Source: Paracoccus sulfuroxidans (GTDB lineage: Bacteria > Pseudomonadota > Alphaproteobacteria > Rhodobacterales > Rhodobacteraceae). From it: a DNA stretch of 64,000 nt. Shown piece by piece: positions 36,024-47,712 of this stretch. Every line of letters starts with the position of its first letter. The stretch's first letter is position 1. The position numbers and the translations under genes are program-made. The notes below the pieces were generated by a model. It made no database searches. It was given only the letters and a program-made list of their open reading frames with translations, and had not been told where the DNA came from. The stretch spans positions 62,001 to 126,000 of the forward strand of contig NZ_VLKU01000004.1 in assembly GCF_007830335.1 (NCBI RefSeq), in the 5' to 3' direction.

Positions 36024-37724
36024 TCACTTGATGCGGAACCAGTCGGCGGTGTTGGCCAGCTCGGAATCCCAGGCCCCCATGTCGACGCCGCCCAGCGTCA
36101 CCGACTTGGCCGAGAAACGCCCCCGCGCGATCAGCGGCAGGATCGACATGCTGTCCTTGGTCAGCATGTCATTCAACCGCTTGGCAATGTCGCCCCGCGC
36201 GGGCTGCTCGGCGGTCTTGCCCAGTTCCGCGACCAGCTTGTCATATTCGGGATCGCAGAAGCGGTTGATGTTTTCGCCCTGCCACTGGGTTTCGGGGCTG
36301 GGCATCTTGGCGCAGACGCGTTGCGCCAGATAGGGCTCGGGGTCGGTGCCGTCGAAGTTGTTCGCGTACATTTCGACATCGGCATAGAAGTGCTGGAACG
36401 TATCCGGAGAGCCCGCGTCACCGCCGAAAAAGACCGAGGCGTCGATGGTCTTCAGCTCGGTCTCGACGCCGATGTCCTGCCACCACTGCTTGATCAGCGC
36501 CTGAAAATCCTGACGGATCGGGTTGATCGGCGATTGATAGACCAGCTTCAGGCGCCGCCCGTCCTTTTCGCGGATGCCATCACCGCCGACCACCCAGCCT
36601 GCCTCATCCAGAAGCGCTTTCGCGCCCTCGACATCCTGCGCCAGACAGCCGGTGTTGTCCGAGGCGAAGGCCTCGGGCGCGGGGACGAGGTTGCAGGTGG
36701 GCTTGCCGGCCTCGCCATAGCCGATCTCGTTCAGCATGCCGCGGTCGATCGCCATCGACAGTGCCCGGCGGACGCGTTCGTCAGACAGGATAGGGTTCGG
36801 GTGTTTCGCGGTCGACCGCTCGCCCTCGGGCTGGTCAGAGGAGCCGTCGGTCATGTTCAGCTCCAGCCGCTCGACCAGCGTGCCGAAGGCGGCCAGCGTC
36901 TCGCCCTTGCCGGCGGATTTCATCTGCGCCAGCACGTCGGGGGCGACCTGCGTGTTCCAGGCATAGTCGAACTCGCCCGTTTCAAGGACCGAGCGCGCGG
37001 CCGCTGCCGCATCGCCCCCGCCCTTGATCATCGCGGTTGCGAAAGCGGGCTTGGCCGGATCGCGGTAGTTGGGGTTGGCCTCGAAGGTCACCACGTCATT
37101 GGTGCGGAATTCCTTGACCACCCAGGGGCCAGTGCCGATGGGGCCGAAATTCTGCTCGGTGCAAGTTGAGGCGGCGGCCCCCGTGCAGGCCTCGAACTGC
37201 GCCTTTTGCAATACCGGCGATTGCGACCCGGTGAAGGCGGTGAAGGGGTTCGGGCGCGGCTCCTTGAAGTGGATGGTGATGGTCAGATCGTCCGGCGTCT
37301 CGATCTTCTCGACGCCCTCATAGCGCGCCAGCTGCGCGCAGCCGCCATCGGGGTTCATGCAGTAATCGGCGGTGAATTTCACATCTGCCGAGGTCACGGG
37401 CGAGCCATCGGACCATTTCAGATCGGGCTTCAGCTTCCAGGTGATCGACTTCAGATCTTCGGCGATGCCGCCGTTTTCGCGGCTGGGCACCTCGGCGGCC
37501 AGCTTCGGAATGACATTCCCGGCGGTATCGAACCCGGCCAGCGGCTCCAGCACCATCGAGGCGGATTCGGTGTCCTTGGTGCCTGCGGACAGATAGGGGT
37601 TCAGCGTCGAGGGCGCCTGCCAATAGATGATGTTCAGCTGCCCGTCGGTTCCACGTTCGGCCATGGCGGCGGGGGCCATCACGGAAAGGGCAGCGGCGCC
37701 CAGCATCAGTCGTTTCATTCGCAT
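36024..37724 (-). CDS. Peptide-type ABC transporter substrate-binding protein (SBP family 5)
   Basis: A 566-residue periplasmic binding protein of the DppA/OppA family with a signal peptide ending near AAMA (residue 22). The family's domain I start is RGTDGQLNIIYWQAPSTLNPY. LKPDLKWSDGSPVTSADVKF and VRRALSMAIDRGMLNEIGYG are the usual conserved parts. The ligand cannot be told; the neighbouring M20 and FAD oxidase genes suggest a peptide or modified amino acid. AGGAG before ATG 37724 sets the start; MKR two codons later is the alternative. Confidence 0.9.
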   Translation of the reverse strand: MRMKRLMLGAAALSVMAPAAMAERGTDGQLNIIYWQAPSTLNPYLSAGTKDTESASMVLEPLAGFDTAGNVIPKLAAEVPSRENGGIAEDLKSITWKLKPDLKWSDGSPVTSADVKFTADYCMNPDGGCAQLARYEGVEKIETPDDLTITIHFKEPRPNPFTAFTGSQSPVLQKAQFEACTGAAASTCTEQNFGPIGTGPWVVKEFRTNDVVTFEANPNYRDPAKPAFATAMIKGGGDAAAAARSVLETGEFDYAWNTQVAPDVLAQMKSAGKGETLAAFGTLVERLELNMTDGSSDQPEGERSTAKHPNPILSDERVRRALSMAIDRGMLNEIGYGEAGKPTCNLVPAPEAFASDNTGCLAQDVEGAKALLDEAGWVVGGDGIREKDGRRLKLVYQSPINPIRQDFQALIKQWWQDIGVETELKTIDASVFFGGDAGSPDTFQHFYADVEMYANNFDGTDPEPYLAQRVCAKMPSPETQWQGENINRFCDPEYDKLVAELGKTAEQPARGDIAKRLNDMLTKDSMSILPLIARGRFSAKSVTLGGVDMGAWDSELANTADWFRIK

Positions 37725-37956
37725 AATATGCTCCTGTTGGGTGATGTCGCACGGCAGCGGGGCGCCAGATCTGGATCGTTTCGGGTAGGGGCCTCTCGCG
37801 TTCGTCGGATCGGGGTCATCGCGCCCCTTGCCTGAAGTGTCCGACAGGAGCGGGCCAAAAAGCAAGAAACAACTTTGACCTGAAATTCTGTTGCAATGAT
37901 CTGAACCGCGACTAGCCTTGATAAAGCATGCGATGCCGCAATCAGGGGAATGCCCG

Positions 37957-39777
<1,821 letters not shown>

Positions 39778-41127
39778 ATGGCGGCGCAGAGCGGCGGGCC
39801 GATCTCGGCCTATGATCCCGCGCGGTTTGTTGGCGAACTGCCCGATGCGGTCGATGTCGTGGTGATTGGTGGCGGCATCGCCGGGGTGATGAGCGCGCTT
39901 TATCTGGCGCAGGCAGGGCAGCGCGTGCTGCTTTGCGAAAAGGGACGTGTCGCGGCCGAGCAAAGCTCTCGTAACTGGGGATGGGTGCGTCAGCAGGGTC
40001 GCGACCCGGCGGAACTGCCGATCATGGTCGAGGCGATGGGGCTGTGGCAGGGGTTGGCCCAGCAGTTGGGCGAGGCGGTCTCGCTGCGCCGGACGGGGAC
40101 GACCTATCTGGCGCGCTCGGACCAGCAGATGCAGAATTATGAGGCCTGGCTGCCCCATGCGCGGGCGAACGGCCTCGACACGCGGCTGCTGAGCCGCGCC
40201 GAGCTTGAGGCGATGCTGCCGAACAGCGCGGGCTGGCTGGGCGGGATGGTGACGCCCTCGGACGCGCGGGCAGAGCCCTGGACCGCCGTGCCCGCCATTG
40301 CCGCGCTGGCGGCCGATGCGGGTGTGATGATCCGCGAAGACTGCGCCGTGCGTTGCCTGCAGGTGACAAATGGCCGCGTCAGCGGGGTCGAGACCGAGCA
40401 TGGTCCGGTACGCGCTTCGCAGGTGCTGCTGGCGGGCGGGGCCTGGTCATCGCTATTCGCGCGGAATGCAGGGGTCTCGATCCCGCAGCTTTCGGTTCGC
40501 GCCACAGTTGCCGCGACTGAGGAGCTGCCTGAGTTCTGGGCCGGACAGGCGGCGGATGACAACTTCGCCTTTCGGCGGCGCATGGACGGCGGCTATACGC
40601 TGGCGCCGGGCAGCGTGCATGATTTCTGGATCGGGCCGGATGCCTTCCGGCATCTGCGCCTTTATGCGCCGCAGATCCGCCGCGACCTGTCGCATACCCG
40701 CATCCGCCCCTTCGCACCCGCCCATTACCCCGACGCATGGGGGACGCCCCGGCGCTGGCGCGGGGATGAGGTCTCGCCCTTCGAGCGGATGCGCGTGCTG
40801 GATCCGCCCGCGAATGAAGGGTTCGTCGAACGGCTGCGCGATGATTTTGCGGCGGCTTTCCCTGCGCTGGGGCGTCCGGCGATCCGTCGCATCTGGGCCG
40901 GGATGATCGACACCATGCCCGATCAGGTGCCGGTGCTGGATGAAAGCGGGGTGCCGGGCTTTTTCATCGCCACCGGCCTTTCGGGCCATGGCTTCGGTAT
41001 CGGGCCGGGGATCGGGCGGGTGATGGCCGATATGATGCTGGGCAGGCCCGTGGGGCATGACCTGCACCGCTTCCGGCTGTCGCGGTTCAGCGATGGTTCC
41101 CCGATCGAGCTGGGGCCCACGCTCTAG
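39778..41127 (+). CDS. FAD-dependent oxidoreductase (DAO family)
   Basis: A 449-residue flavoprotein of the D-amino-acid/sarcosine/gamma-glutamylputrescine oxidase group. The FAD-binding VVVIGGGIAGVMSALYLAQ starts near residue 28, with SSRNWGWVRQQGRD soon after. The C-terminal FAD signature is FFIATGLSGHGFGIGPGIGR. It oxidatively deaminates an amine or amino acid; the exact substrate is unknown. It begins directly after the ATPase stop, so it belongs to the transporter operon and probably acts on the imported compound. Confidence 0.86.
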   Translation: MAAQSGGPISAYDPARFVGELPDAVDVVVIGGGIAGVMSALYLAQAGQRVLLCEKGRVAAEQSSRNWGWVRQQGRDPAELPIMVEAMGLWQGLAQQLGEAVSLRRTGTTYLARSDQQMQNYEAWLPHARANGLDTRLLSRAELEAMLPNSAGWLGGMVTPSDARAEPWTAVPAIAALAADAGVMIREDCAVRCLQVTNGRVSGVETEHGPVRASQVLLAGGAWSSLFARNAGVSIPQLSVRATVAATEELPEFWAGQAADDNFAFRRRMDGGYTLAPGSVHDFWIGPDAFRHLRLYAPQIRRDLSHTRIRPFAPAHYPDAWGTPRRWRGDEVSPFERMRVLDPPANEGFVERLRDDFAAAFPALGRPAIRRIWAGMIDTMPDQVPVLDESGVPGFFIATGLSGHGFGIGPGIGRVMADMMLGRPVGHDLHRFRLSRFSDGSPIELGPTL

Positions 41128-41178
41128 CCCTTGCAACGGTGGGGCAAACGCGCCAGCGTGGAGGCGAAGGAGATCGTC

Positions 41179-42345
41179 ATGCCCGTCAAGAACCGCTTTG
41201 CCGAATTGCTGCCCGAAATCACCGCCTGGCGACGTGATTTTCATGAGCACCCGGAACTGATGTACGAGGTCCATCGGACCGCCGGACGCGTGGCCGAGCT
41301 GCTGCGCGAATTCGGCGTGGATGAGGTGACCGAGGGCGTGGGCCGGACCGGCGTCGTGGGCGTGATCCGGGGCAAGACCGACTCGAAGGGCCGGGTGATC
41401 GGCTTGCGGGCCGATATGGATGCACTGCCGATCCGCGAGCTGACGGGGGTCGAATATGCCTCGAAAACGGCGGGGGTCATGCATGCCTGCGGCCATGATG
41501 GCCATACCGCCATGCTGCTGGGCGCGGCGAAATATCTGGCCGAGACGCGCAATTTTGACGGCACCGCCATCGTCATCTTCCAGCCCGCCGAGGAAGGCGG
41601 GGCAGGGGGGCTGGCGATGATCGAGGACGGGCTGGTCGACCGCTGGGGCATTCAGGAATTCTATGGCATGCACAATATGCCTGGCATTCCGACGGGCCAG
41701 TTCGCCATCCGCGAGGGCGCGATGATGGCGGCGGCCGATCAGTTCGACATCGTGGTGACGGGCAAGGGCGGGCATGCGGCCAAGCCCCATGACGGGATCG
41801 ATACGGCGCTGGTCTCGGCCCAGATCATCGTGGCGCTGCAGTCCATCGTCTCGCGCAATATCGATCCGCTGAAGAATGCGGTGGTCTCGGTCTGTGTGAT
41901 CGAGACGGATTCGACCGCGCATAATGTCATCCCGCATGTGGTCAAGCTGAAGGGCACGGCGCGCAGTCTGGATGTCGATGTCCGCGCCCAGCTGGAAGAA
42001 GGGATCGCGCGCGTCGCCCATGGGATCGCGGCGGCCTATGGCGCGACCGCCGAGGTGGATTTCGAGCGTGGCTATCCGGTGACGGTGAATGACGTCGATG
42101 CCACGCAATATGCAGCTGAGGTGGCGCGGCAGGTGGCGGGCGACGTCGATCTGGGCGTGGACCCGATGATGGGTGGCGAGGATTTCAGCTATATGCTGGA
42201 GGCGCGGCCCGGCGCGTACATTTTCGTCGGCAATGGCGACACCGAGATGGTCCATCACCCGGGCTATAATTTCGACGACAATGCTATTCCGGCGGGCTCG
42301 AGCTGGTATGCGGGCATGGTTGAGGCGCGGATGCCGGCGGCCTGA
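41179..42345 (+). CDS. M20-family amidohydrolase (hippurate hydrolase type)
   Basis: A 388-residue metallopeptidase-fold amidohydrolase of the M20D group (hippurate or N-acyl-amino-acid hydrolases). It has RRDFHEHPELMYEVHRT, the metal-binding MHACGHDGHTAMLLG, FQPAEEGGAGGLAMI and a late MMGGEDFSYMLE. It releases the amino acid from an N-acyl conjugate. AAGGAG stands six bases before ATG 41179; 16 more codons upstream are open but not family-like. It is third in the plus-strand operon with the ATPase and FAD oxidase. Confidence 0.9.
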   Translation: MPVKNRFAELLPEITAWRRDFHEHPELMYEVHRTAGRVAELLREFGVDEVTEGVGRTGVVGVIRGKTDSKGRVIGLRADMDALPIRELTGVEYASKTAGVMHACGHDGHTAMLLGAAKYLAETRNFDGTAIVIFQPAEEGGAGGLAMIEDGLVDRWGIQEFYGMHNMPGIPTGQFAIREGAMMAAADQFDIVVTGKGGHAAKPHDGIDTALVSAQIIVALQSIVSRNIDPLKNAVVSVCVIETDSTAHNVIPHVVKLKGTARSLDVDVRAQLEEGIARVAHGIAAAYGATAEVDFERGYPVTVNDVDATQYAAEVARQVAGDVDLGVDPMMGGEDFSYMLEARPGAYIFVGNGDTEMVHHPGYNFDDNAIPAGSSWYAGMVEARMPAA

Positions 42346-42393
42346 CGAGACTGTGCGAAGAAGCCGGGGGCTTTGCGCCCCCGGACCCCCGCA

Positions 42394-42415
42394 GGATATT
42401 TCAGCATGAAAGAAG
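42394..42415 (-). repeat. Dispersed intergenic 22-bp motif, copy 4
   Basis: On the minus strand CTTCTTTCATGCTGAAATAT followed by CC. It comes directly after the lpdA terminator stem and is itself followed by G-run and a CCGGGGG/CCCCCGG hairpin (42364-42384), the same layout as copy 1. It also fills most of the 98-base gap between two convergent genes. Confidence 0.65.
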
Positions 42416-42436
42416 AAGGGGGCCCGTTGGCCCCCT
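42408..42436 (-). terminator. lpdA terminator
   Basis: Minus-strand stem AGGGGGCC/GGCCCCCT (42436-42429 with 42424-42417) with loop AACG and the tail TCTTCTTTC. The tail overlaps the start of the dispersed motif. Confidence 0.75.
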
Positions 42437-42443
42437 GTCGCGT

Positions 42444-43835
42444 TCAGAAGTGGATGGCGCGGCCATAGGCCGAGAGGACCGATTCGTGCATCATCTCGCT
42501 GAGCGTCGGGTGCGGGAAGACGGTCTCCATCAGCTCGGCCTCGGTCGTTTCCAGCGTGCGGCCGACGACATAGCCCTGGATCAGCTCGGTCACCTCGGCG
42601 CCGACCATATGCGCGCCCAGAAGCTCGCCCGTCTTGGCGTCGAAGACGGTTTTCACCAGACCTTCGGGTTCGCCCAGAGCGATGGCCTTGCCATTGCCGA
42701 TGAAGGGGAAGCGGCCGACCTTGACCTCATAGCCCGCGGCCTTGGCCTTTTCCTCGGTCAGGCCGACGGAGGCGACTTGCGGGTTGCAATAGGTGCAGCC
42801 GGGGATCGAGTTCGGCTTGATCGGATGCGGCTTCTGACCGGCGATCAGTTCGGCGACCATGACGCCTTCGTGGCTGGCCTTGTGCGCGAGCCAGGGCGCG
42901 CCCGCGACATCGCCGATGGCATAGAGGCCGGGCACGCCCGTGCCGCAATATTCGTCGGTGACGACATGGGTGCGGTCGATCTTGACGCCCAGCTTCTCGA
43001 GCCCGAGGTTTTCGACATTGCCAACAATGCCCACGGCCGAGATGACGGTGTCAAACTCATGGGTTTCGGTCTTGCCGCCGATCTCGATATGGGCGGTGAC
43101 CTTGTTTCCGGCGCGGTCGAGCTTCTTGACCGCTGCCTTTTCCATGATCTTCATGCCCTGCTTGACGAATTGCTTCTTGGCGAGTGCCGAGATTTCGGCA
43201 TCCTCGACCGGAAGCACGCGGTCCATGACCTCGACCACGGTGGTCTCGGCGCCGAGCGTGTTGAAGAAGCTGGCGAATTCGATGCCGATGGCGCCCGAGC
43301 CGATGACCAGAAGCTTCTTCGGCATATGCGGCGGGTTCAGCGCGTGCTTGTAGTTCCACACCAGCTTGCCATCGGGTTCTAGCCCCGGCAGTTCGCGGGC
43401 GCGGGCCCCGGTTGCGACGACGATGGCCTTGCCGGTGACTTCCTCGGTGCCCTTGTCGGTCTTGACCGAGATCTTGCCGGGCGCGGTCAGGGTCGCGTCG
43501 CCCATGATCACCGTGACCTTGTTCTTCTTCAGCAGATGGCCGACGCCGCCTGCGAGCTGTTTGGCGACGCCGCGCGAACGCTGGACGACCGCCGGAAGGT
43601 CATAGCCGATCTTGTCGGCGGAGAGGCCGAATTCCTTGGCGCGGTGCATCAGGTGGAAGACCTCGGCCGAGCGCAGCAGGGCCTTGGTGGGGATGCAGCC
43701 CCAGTTCAGGCAGATGCCGCCCAGGTGCTCGCGCTCGATCACGGCGACCTTGAGCCCCAGCTGAGCGCCCCGGATCGCGCAGACATATCCGCCAGGGCCG
43801 GAGCCGATTACCACCATATCGAACGTCTGAGCCAT
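42444..43835 (-). CDS. lpdA: Dihydrolipoyl dehydrogenase
   Basis: A 463-residue flavoprotein disulfide reductase (E3 of 2-oxoacid dehydrogenase complexes or glycine cleavage). It has an FAD site VVIGSGPGGYVCAIRGAQLG, redox disulfide Cys42-Cys47 in GGICLNWGCIPTKALL, an NAD site VIGSGAIGIEFASFF near residue 174, and a C-terminal HPTLSE with the catalytic His. Other complex subunits are not adjacent. A terminator follows, and the DUF924 gene lies 44 bases upstream on the same strand. Confidence 0.96.
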   Translation of the reverse strand: MAQTFDMVVIGSGPGGYVCAIRGAQLGLKVAVIEREHLGGICLNWGCIPTKALLRSAEVFHLMHRAKEFGLSADKIGYDLPAVVQRSRGVAKQLAGGVGHLLKKNKVTVIMGDATLTAPGKISVKTDKGTEEVTGKAIVVATGARARELPGLEPDGKLVWNYKHALNPPHMPKKLLVIGSGAIGIEFASFFNTLGAETTVVEVMDRVLPVEDAEISALAKKQFVKQGMKIMEKAAVKKLDRAGNKVTAHIEIGGKTETHEFDTVISAVGIVGNVENLGLEKLGVKIDRTHVVTDEYCGTGVPGLYAIGDVAGAPWLAHKASHEGVMVAELIAGQKPHPIKPNSIPGCTYCNPQVASVGLTEEKAKAAGYEVKVGRFPFIGNGKAIALGEPEGLVKTVFDAKTGELLGAHMVGAEVTELIQGYVVGRTLETTEAELMETVFPHPTLSEMMHESVLSAYGRAIHF

Positions 43836-43879
43836 CGGGCACTCCCTACCGAAAATATAGTTGAGCGTTAAATCATTTT

Positions 43880-44449
43880 TTACAGGGCATCAAGCGACAG
43901 CTTGCCGGAAACGATGGCGCCGTAGCCGCCTGCCTGCATGACCTGATCCTCGGCGGGCGAGGGCGCGCGGGCCAAAGCCTTGTTCCGCCATGGGAAACGG
44001 CCGAATTTGGCGATGGTGTCGCGATGCGCCTTGGCGTGGACAAGGCTTTCGCCCGGCATGAATTCGCTGAAAAGCTCGACCGCGCGGTTCTGATCAGCGA
44101 GGTCTTCAGAGTGTTCGAAGGGCAGATAGAAGAACTGGCGCGCGGGTTCGGGCGTGGCCAGATCGAATCCGTTGGCGATAGCCAGATCGGCGATGCGGCG
44201 CGCCAGCGGGTCGGTCGCGAAGGCGCGCGGGTCGTCGCGGAACATGTTGCGTGGGAACTGGTCGGTCAGGATCAGCGCGGCCAGAGCGCCTTCGCGGGTG
44301 CCGGACCATTCGGCAGCGAATTCCTCGGCCTTCTCCCAGGTGGGCAGGAAGCGCTGGCGGATGGTGGCGTCAAGCGCGTCGGATTGTTCGTACCAGCCCT
44401 TCGGGCCCACTTCGTCCAGCCAGAAGTGGTTGATGTCGTCGGGGGTCAT
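43880..44449 (-). CDS. DUF924 family protein
   Basis: A 189-residue all-helical protein of the DUF924 family (starts DDINHFWLDEVGPKGWY; conserved LILTDQFPRNMFRDDPRAFATD, FFYLPFEHSEDLADQ and KFGRFPWRN). The fold is TPR-like; no reaction is established. GGAGA precedes the ATG. It lies between the MFS gene and lpdA on the same strand. Confidence 0.88.
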   Translation of the reverse strand: MTPDDINHFWLDEVGPKGWYEQSDALDATIRQRFLPTWEKAEEFAAEWSGTREGALAALILTDQFPRNMFRDDPRAFATDPLARRIADLAIANGFDLATPEPARQFFYLPFEHSEDLADQNRAVELFSEFMPGESLVHAKAHRDTIAKFGRFPWRNKALARAPSPAEDQVMQAGGYGAIVSGKLSLDAL

Positions 44450-44487
44450 GGCTTCTCCTGATCATTCGTCCGGCAAGGGCGGTGCGA

Positions 44488-45741
44488 TCAGCCCTTGGCC
44501 GCATCGGCGGGCGGATCGTCATTGCCAGCATTGACCAGCGCGACCTCGACGGCAAGTGGGCTCGCGGTGGGCGAGATGACCGCGAAGCTTTGATCGACGC
44601 TGGGGGTCGGGCGCCGCGTGCGCCGCCAGGCGGCGTAAAGCGCCAGCAGCAGAAGAAGTGAGCCGATATAGAGCCAGAAGCCATCCGGCCCGATCAGCGA
44701 CATGAGCCAACCGGTGATCAGCGGCCCCGCCATTGCGCCGACGCCGTTGATGAACAAAAGTCCCGCCGAGGCTGCCGCCATGTCAGAGGTGTCGAGGAAG
44801 TCGTTCGTATAGGCCAGCAGCAGCGAATAGACCGGGTTTGCGACGCCGCCGACCAGTGCGGCCGTCAGCAGCAGCCCCCAGATGTTGGGCTGCAGGGCGA
44901 TGGCCAGCGCGCTGACCACGGCGCCGAAGGCCGCAAGCCCAAGGACGATCAACCGGCGATCAGAGTGGTCCGAGAGCCAGCCGATCGGGTATTGGATCAC
45001 CAGCCCGCCGAAATAGATGGCGGCGACGAAGGCCGATATCTCGGTCACCGACATGCCCCGGATCGCGCCCCAGACCGAGGCCATGCCGAAGAGCGCCGAA
45101 AACACGCCCCCCATCATGAAGATCCCCACGCAGCCCAGCGGCGAAACGCGGAAGAGGCGCGCGAAGCTCATCGGTTTGATGGTCGAGAATGAGGGCGCGG
45201 GCTGGGTCGACAGCAGGATCGGCAGGAAGGCCACGCTGACCAGCACCGAGGGGATGACGAAGAGCAAAATCCCCGCCGGGTCGGCGGTGTTCATCAGCAG
45301 CTGGGCGGTGATGATCCCCAGCATCTGCACGATCATATAGGCCGAAAGCGCCTGTCCCCGCGTCTCATTCGAGGCGCTGGCGTTCAGCCAGCTTTCCGAG
45401 GTGATGTAGACGCCCGAGAAGCAAAAGCCGATCAGCAGGCGCATGAAGGACCAGGCGATCCAGTGGGGCGCCACCGCATAGAGGATCAGCAGGGACGAGA
45501 TGGTCGTGCCAAGCGCCGCAAAGACTCGCACATGGCCAACCTTCTGGATCATGCCCGGCACGATGCGAGAGCCCAGCAGGAAGCCGCAGAAATAGGCCGC
45601 CATGACGACCGACATCTGGGTGGTGCTGATGCCCTCGATGGCACCGCGGATGCCCAGCAGCGTGCCCTGCATGCCGTTGCCGACCATCAGAAGAAGAATG
45701 CCCAGAAGCAGCGGCCATGTCGTGCGAAGGACGGTCAGCAT
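44488..45741 (-). CDS. MFS transporter (YcaD-like)
   Basis: A 417-residue major facilitator with twelve predicted helices. It has LGSRIVPGMIQKVGHVRVFA in the loop 2-3 position and the second-half loop YPIGWLSDHSDRRLIVLG, as in the YcaD-type group. The C-terminal 35 residues are a polar cytoplasmic tail. The substrate is unknown. It starts seven bases after the queA stop, so it is the second gene of a queA-MFS transcript. Confidence 0.82.
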   Translation of the reverse strand: MLTVLRTTWPLLLGILLLMVGNGMQGTLLGIRGAIEGISTTQMSVVMAAYFCGFLLGSRIVPGMIQKVGHVRVFAALGTTISSLLILYAVAPHWIAWSFMRLLIGFCFSGVYITSESWLNASASNETRGQALSAYMIVQMLGIITAQLLMNTADPAGILLFVIPSVLVSVAFLPILLSTQPAPSFSTIKPMSFARLFRVSPLGCVGIFMMGGVFSALFGMASVWGAIRGMSVTEISAFVAAIYFGGLVIQYPIGWLSDHSDRRLIVLGLAAFGAVVSALAIALQPNIWGLLLTAALVGGVANPVYSLLLAYTNDFLDTSDMAAASAGLLFINGVGAMAGPLITGWLMSLIGPDGFWLYIGSLLLLLALYAAWRRTRRPTPSVDQSFAVISPTASPLAVEVALVNAGNDDPPADAAKG

Positions 45742-45748
45742 GAAACAC

Positions 45749-46798
45749 CTAGGGAATCAGAAGAGAGGCATCACCATAACTGAAGAATCGATAGCCGGAA
45801 TCAACGGCATGGCGATAGATGTCGCGAATTTGATCTTGGCCCATCAGCGCGCTGACCAGCATCAGCAGGGTCGATTTCGGCAGATGGAAGTTCGTCATCA
45901 GCCCGTCCGTGACGCGGAAGCGATAGCCGGGATAGATGAAGATCTGCGTGGTGTCGCGGAAAGGGTGGACGATGCCATCCTCGGAGGCGGCTGATTCGAT
46001 CAGCCGCAGCGCTGTGGTGCCGACCGGAATGACCCGCCCGCCCGAGGCGCGGGTCTGGTTGATCAGGCGGGCCGCCTCCTCGGTGATCTCGCCCCATTCG
46101 GCGTGCATCTTGTGGGTAGTCACATCCTCGACCTTGACCGGCAGGAAGGTGCCCGCGCCGACATGCAGCGTCACATGGACGAATTGCACGCCCCGGGCTT
46201 TCAGCTTCTCCAGCAGGTCGGCATCAAAATGCAGGCTGGCGGTCGGCGCGGCGACCGCGCCGCTGTTGCGGGCCCAGACGGTCTGGTAATCGGTGCGGTC
46301 GGCCTCATCGGGCGCGCGCAGCGCGGCGATATAGGGCGGCAGCGGCATGGCACCGACTTCCGAAAGTGCGCGTTCGAACCCTTCGCCCGACTGGTCGAAG
46401 CGCAGGGTCAGTTCGGCGTCGCCGATCCGGGTGACTTCGGCCGACAGCGCCTCGCCAAAGCGGACGGTCTCGCCCGGCTTCAGCTTGCGCAGGGGCTTGG
46501 CGAGGGCGCGCCAGTCGCCTTCGGGCGTGGGCTCCAGCAGGGTGATCTCGATTCGCGCGACGGCCTCGCCCTGCGGGGTCATGCGGCTGCGGGTGCCGCT
46601 GAGGCGGGCAGGGATGACCCGGGTGTCGTTCAGGACCAGCAGGTCGCCCGGACCAAGAAGATCAACAAGATCATGTACATGTAGATCGCGCATGCCGCCA
46701 CTTTGCGCCAGCAGCAACCGGGCCGAGCTGCGCGGACGGGCCGGGCGGGTGGCGATCAGCCCCTCGGGCAGGTCGAAATCGAAATCGTCAAGTTTCAT
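45749..46798 (-). CDS. queA: S-adenosylmethionine:tRNA ribosyltransferase-isomerase
   Basis: A 349-residue QueA that transfers the ribosyl part of SAM to preQ1-modified tRNA to form epoxyqueuosine. It shows [49 protein letters not shown] and [18 protein letters not shown], all family blocks. Start is the [11 protein letters not shown] methionine at 46798; the frame stays open upstream without family sequence. No tgt is adjacent. It is divergent from bfd. Confidence 0.96.
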   Translation of the reverse strand: MKLDDFDFDLPEGLIATRPARPRSSARLLLAQSGGMRDLHVHDLVDLLGPGDLLVLNDTRVIPARLSGTRSRMTPQGEAVARIEITLLEPTPEGDWRALAKPLRKLKPGETVRFGEALSAEVTRIGDAELTLRFDQSGEGFERALSEVGAMPLPPYIAALRAPDEADRTDYQTVWARNSGAVAAPTASLHFDADLLEKLKARGVQFVHVTLHVGAGTFLPVKVEDVTTHKMHAEWGEITEEAARLINQTRASGGRVIPVGTTALRLIESAASEDGIVHPFRDTTQIFIYPGYRFRVTDGLMTNFHLPKSTLLMLVSALMGQDQIRDIYRHAVDSGYRFFSYGDASLLIP

Positions 46799-46916
46799 GC
46801 GCAAGCTTCTGTCCCTCGGCGTCTGCTGCGTCAAGCGGCGCTGATTTCTAAGCGAATTACTCAGCTTTACTTCTCGGACTGAAATGCTAAGGTATCTGCG
46901 AAACCGGGGTGCATCC

Positions 46917-47207
46917 ATGATCGTCTGCCACTGTCTTCAAATTACTGATCACGACATCAGAGCGGCGATTGACTGGATGCGCGCGTCCGATGCGGAAACC
47001 ATCATCACACCGGGCAAGGTCTATCGGGCGCTGGGCAAGCGCGCCGATTGTGGTGGTTGCATGCCGTTGTTTCTGGACACCATGCGTGGGTGCGATAATC
47101 TGGCGGTCCCTCCGGTACTTAGGGGGCTGAGATCCACAAGCATGGGGGACGCAAATGAAGGGCGACGCCAAGGTCATCGACTATCTGAACGCCGCACTGC
47201 GGTCTGA
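46917..47207 (+). CDS. bfd: Bacterioferritin-associated ferredoxin (BFD-like)
   Basis: A 96-residue protein with a BFD-type [2Fe-2S] domain: Cys4 and Cys6 in [15 protein letters not shown], then Cys45 and Cys48 in ADCGGC. Bfd delivers electrons to bacterioferritin to release stored iron. The recognisable domain ends near residue 76 (VPPVLRGLR); the last 20 residues are an out-of-frame read of the bfr start, giving an unusual 53-base overlap with bfr. Starts at ATG 46917 without a strong binding site. Confidence 0.85.
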   Translation: MIVCHCLQITDHDIRAAIDWMRASDAETIITPGKVYRALGKRADCGGCMPLFLDTMRGCDNLAVPPVLRGLRSTSMGDANEGRRQGHRLSERRTAV

Positions 47208-47640
47208 ACTGACGGCTGTCAGCCAGTATTGGTTGCACTATCGCTTGCAGGAAGACTGGGGTTTCGGGCGTATCGCGGACAAGTCGCGTGCCGAATCGAT
47301 CGAGGAAATGCACCACGCGGATCGTCTGATCCAGCGAATCATCTTCCTTGAAGGCCATCCGAACCTGCAGAAGCTTGATCCGCTGCGCATCGGCCAGAAC
47401 CTCAAGGAAACGCTCGAGGCCGATCTGGCCGCCGAATATGACGCGCGCACGCTGTATATCGAGGCACGCGAGCATTGCGAGAAAGTCGGCGACTATGTCA
47501 GCAAGGACCTGTTCGAAGCGCTGATCGCCGATGAGGAAGGCCATATCGACTTCCTCGAAACGCAGCTGCAGCTGCAGGAAACGATCGGCGACAAGAATTA
47601 CGGTCAGCTCAACGCCAAGCCGGCGAACGAGGCCGAGTAA
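47155..47640 (+). CDS. bfr: Bacterioferritin
   Basis: A 161-residue bacterioferritin that stores iron in a 24-mer. All ferroxidase ligands are in register: Glu18, Glu51, His54, Glu94, Glu127, His130; the haem ligand Met52 is present. GGGGACGC precedes the ATG inside the bfd frame. It is cotranscribed with bfd and followed by an intrinsic terminator. No certain Irr or IscR box could be named upstream. Confidence 0.97.
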   Translation: MKGDAKVIDYLNAALRSELTAVSQYWLHYRLQEDWGFGRIADKSRAESIEEMHHADRLIQRIIFLEGHPNLQKLDPLRIGQNLKETLEADLAAEYDARTLYIEAREHCEKVGDYVSKDLFEALIADEEGHIDFLETQLQLQETIGDKNYGQLNAKPANEAE

Positions 47641-47676
47641 GGCAACAGACCGTCCGCAACCCTGTTGCGGCAGCAG

Positions 47677-47700
47677 AGGCCCCCGCCGCGGGGGCCTTTT
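47677..47700 (+). terminator. bfr terminator
   Basis: Stem AGGCCCCC (47677-47684) with GGGGGCCT (47690-47697), loop GCCGC, then TTTT running into the tail. It stands between the convergent bfr and gph genes. Confidence 0.88.
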
Positions 47701-47712
47701 GCGTTTCCGGGC

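Noticed and set aside
46840..46870. Irr/ICE-type iron box before bfd (TTCTAA near 46846)
   Set aside because: Only one half-site is present and the second arm does not match, so it was not annotated.
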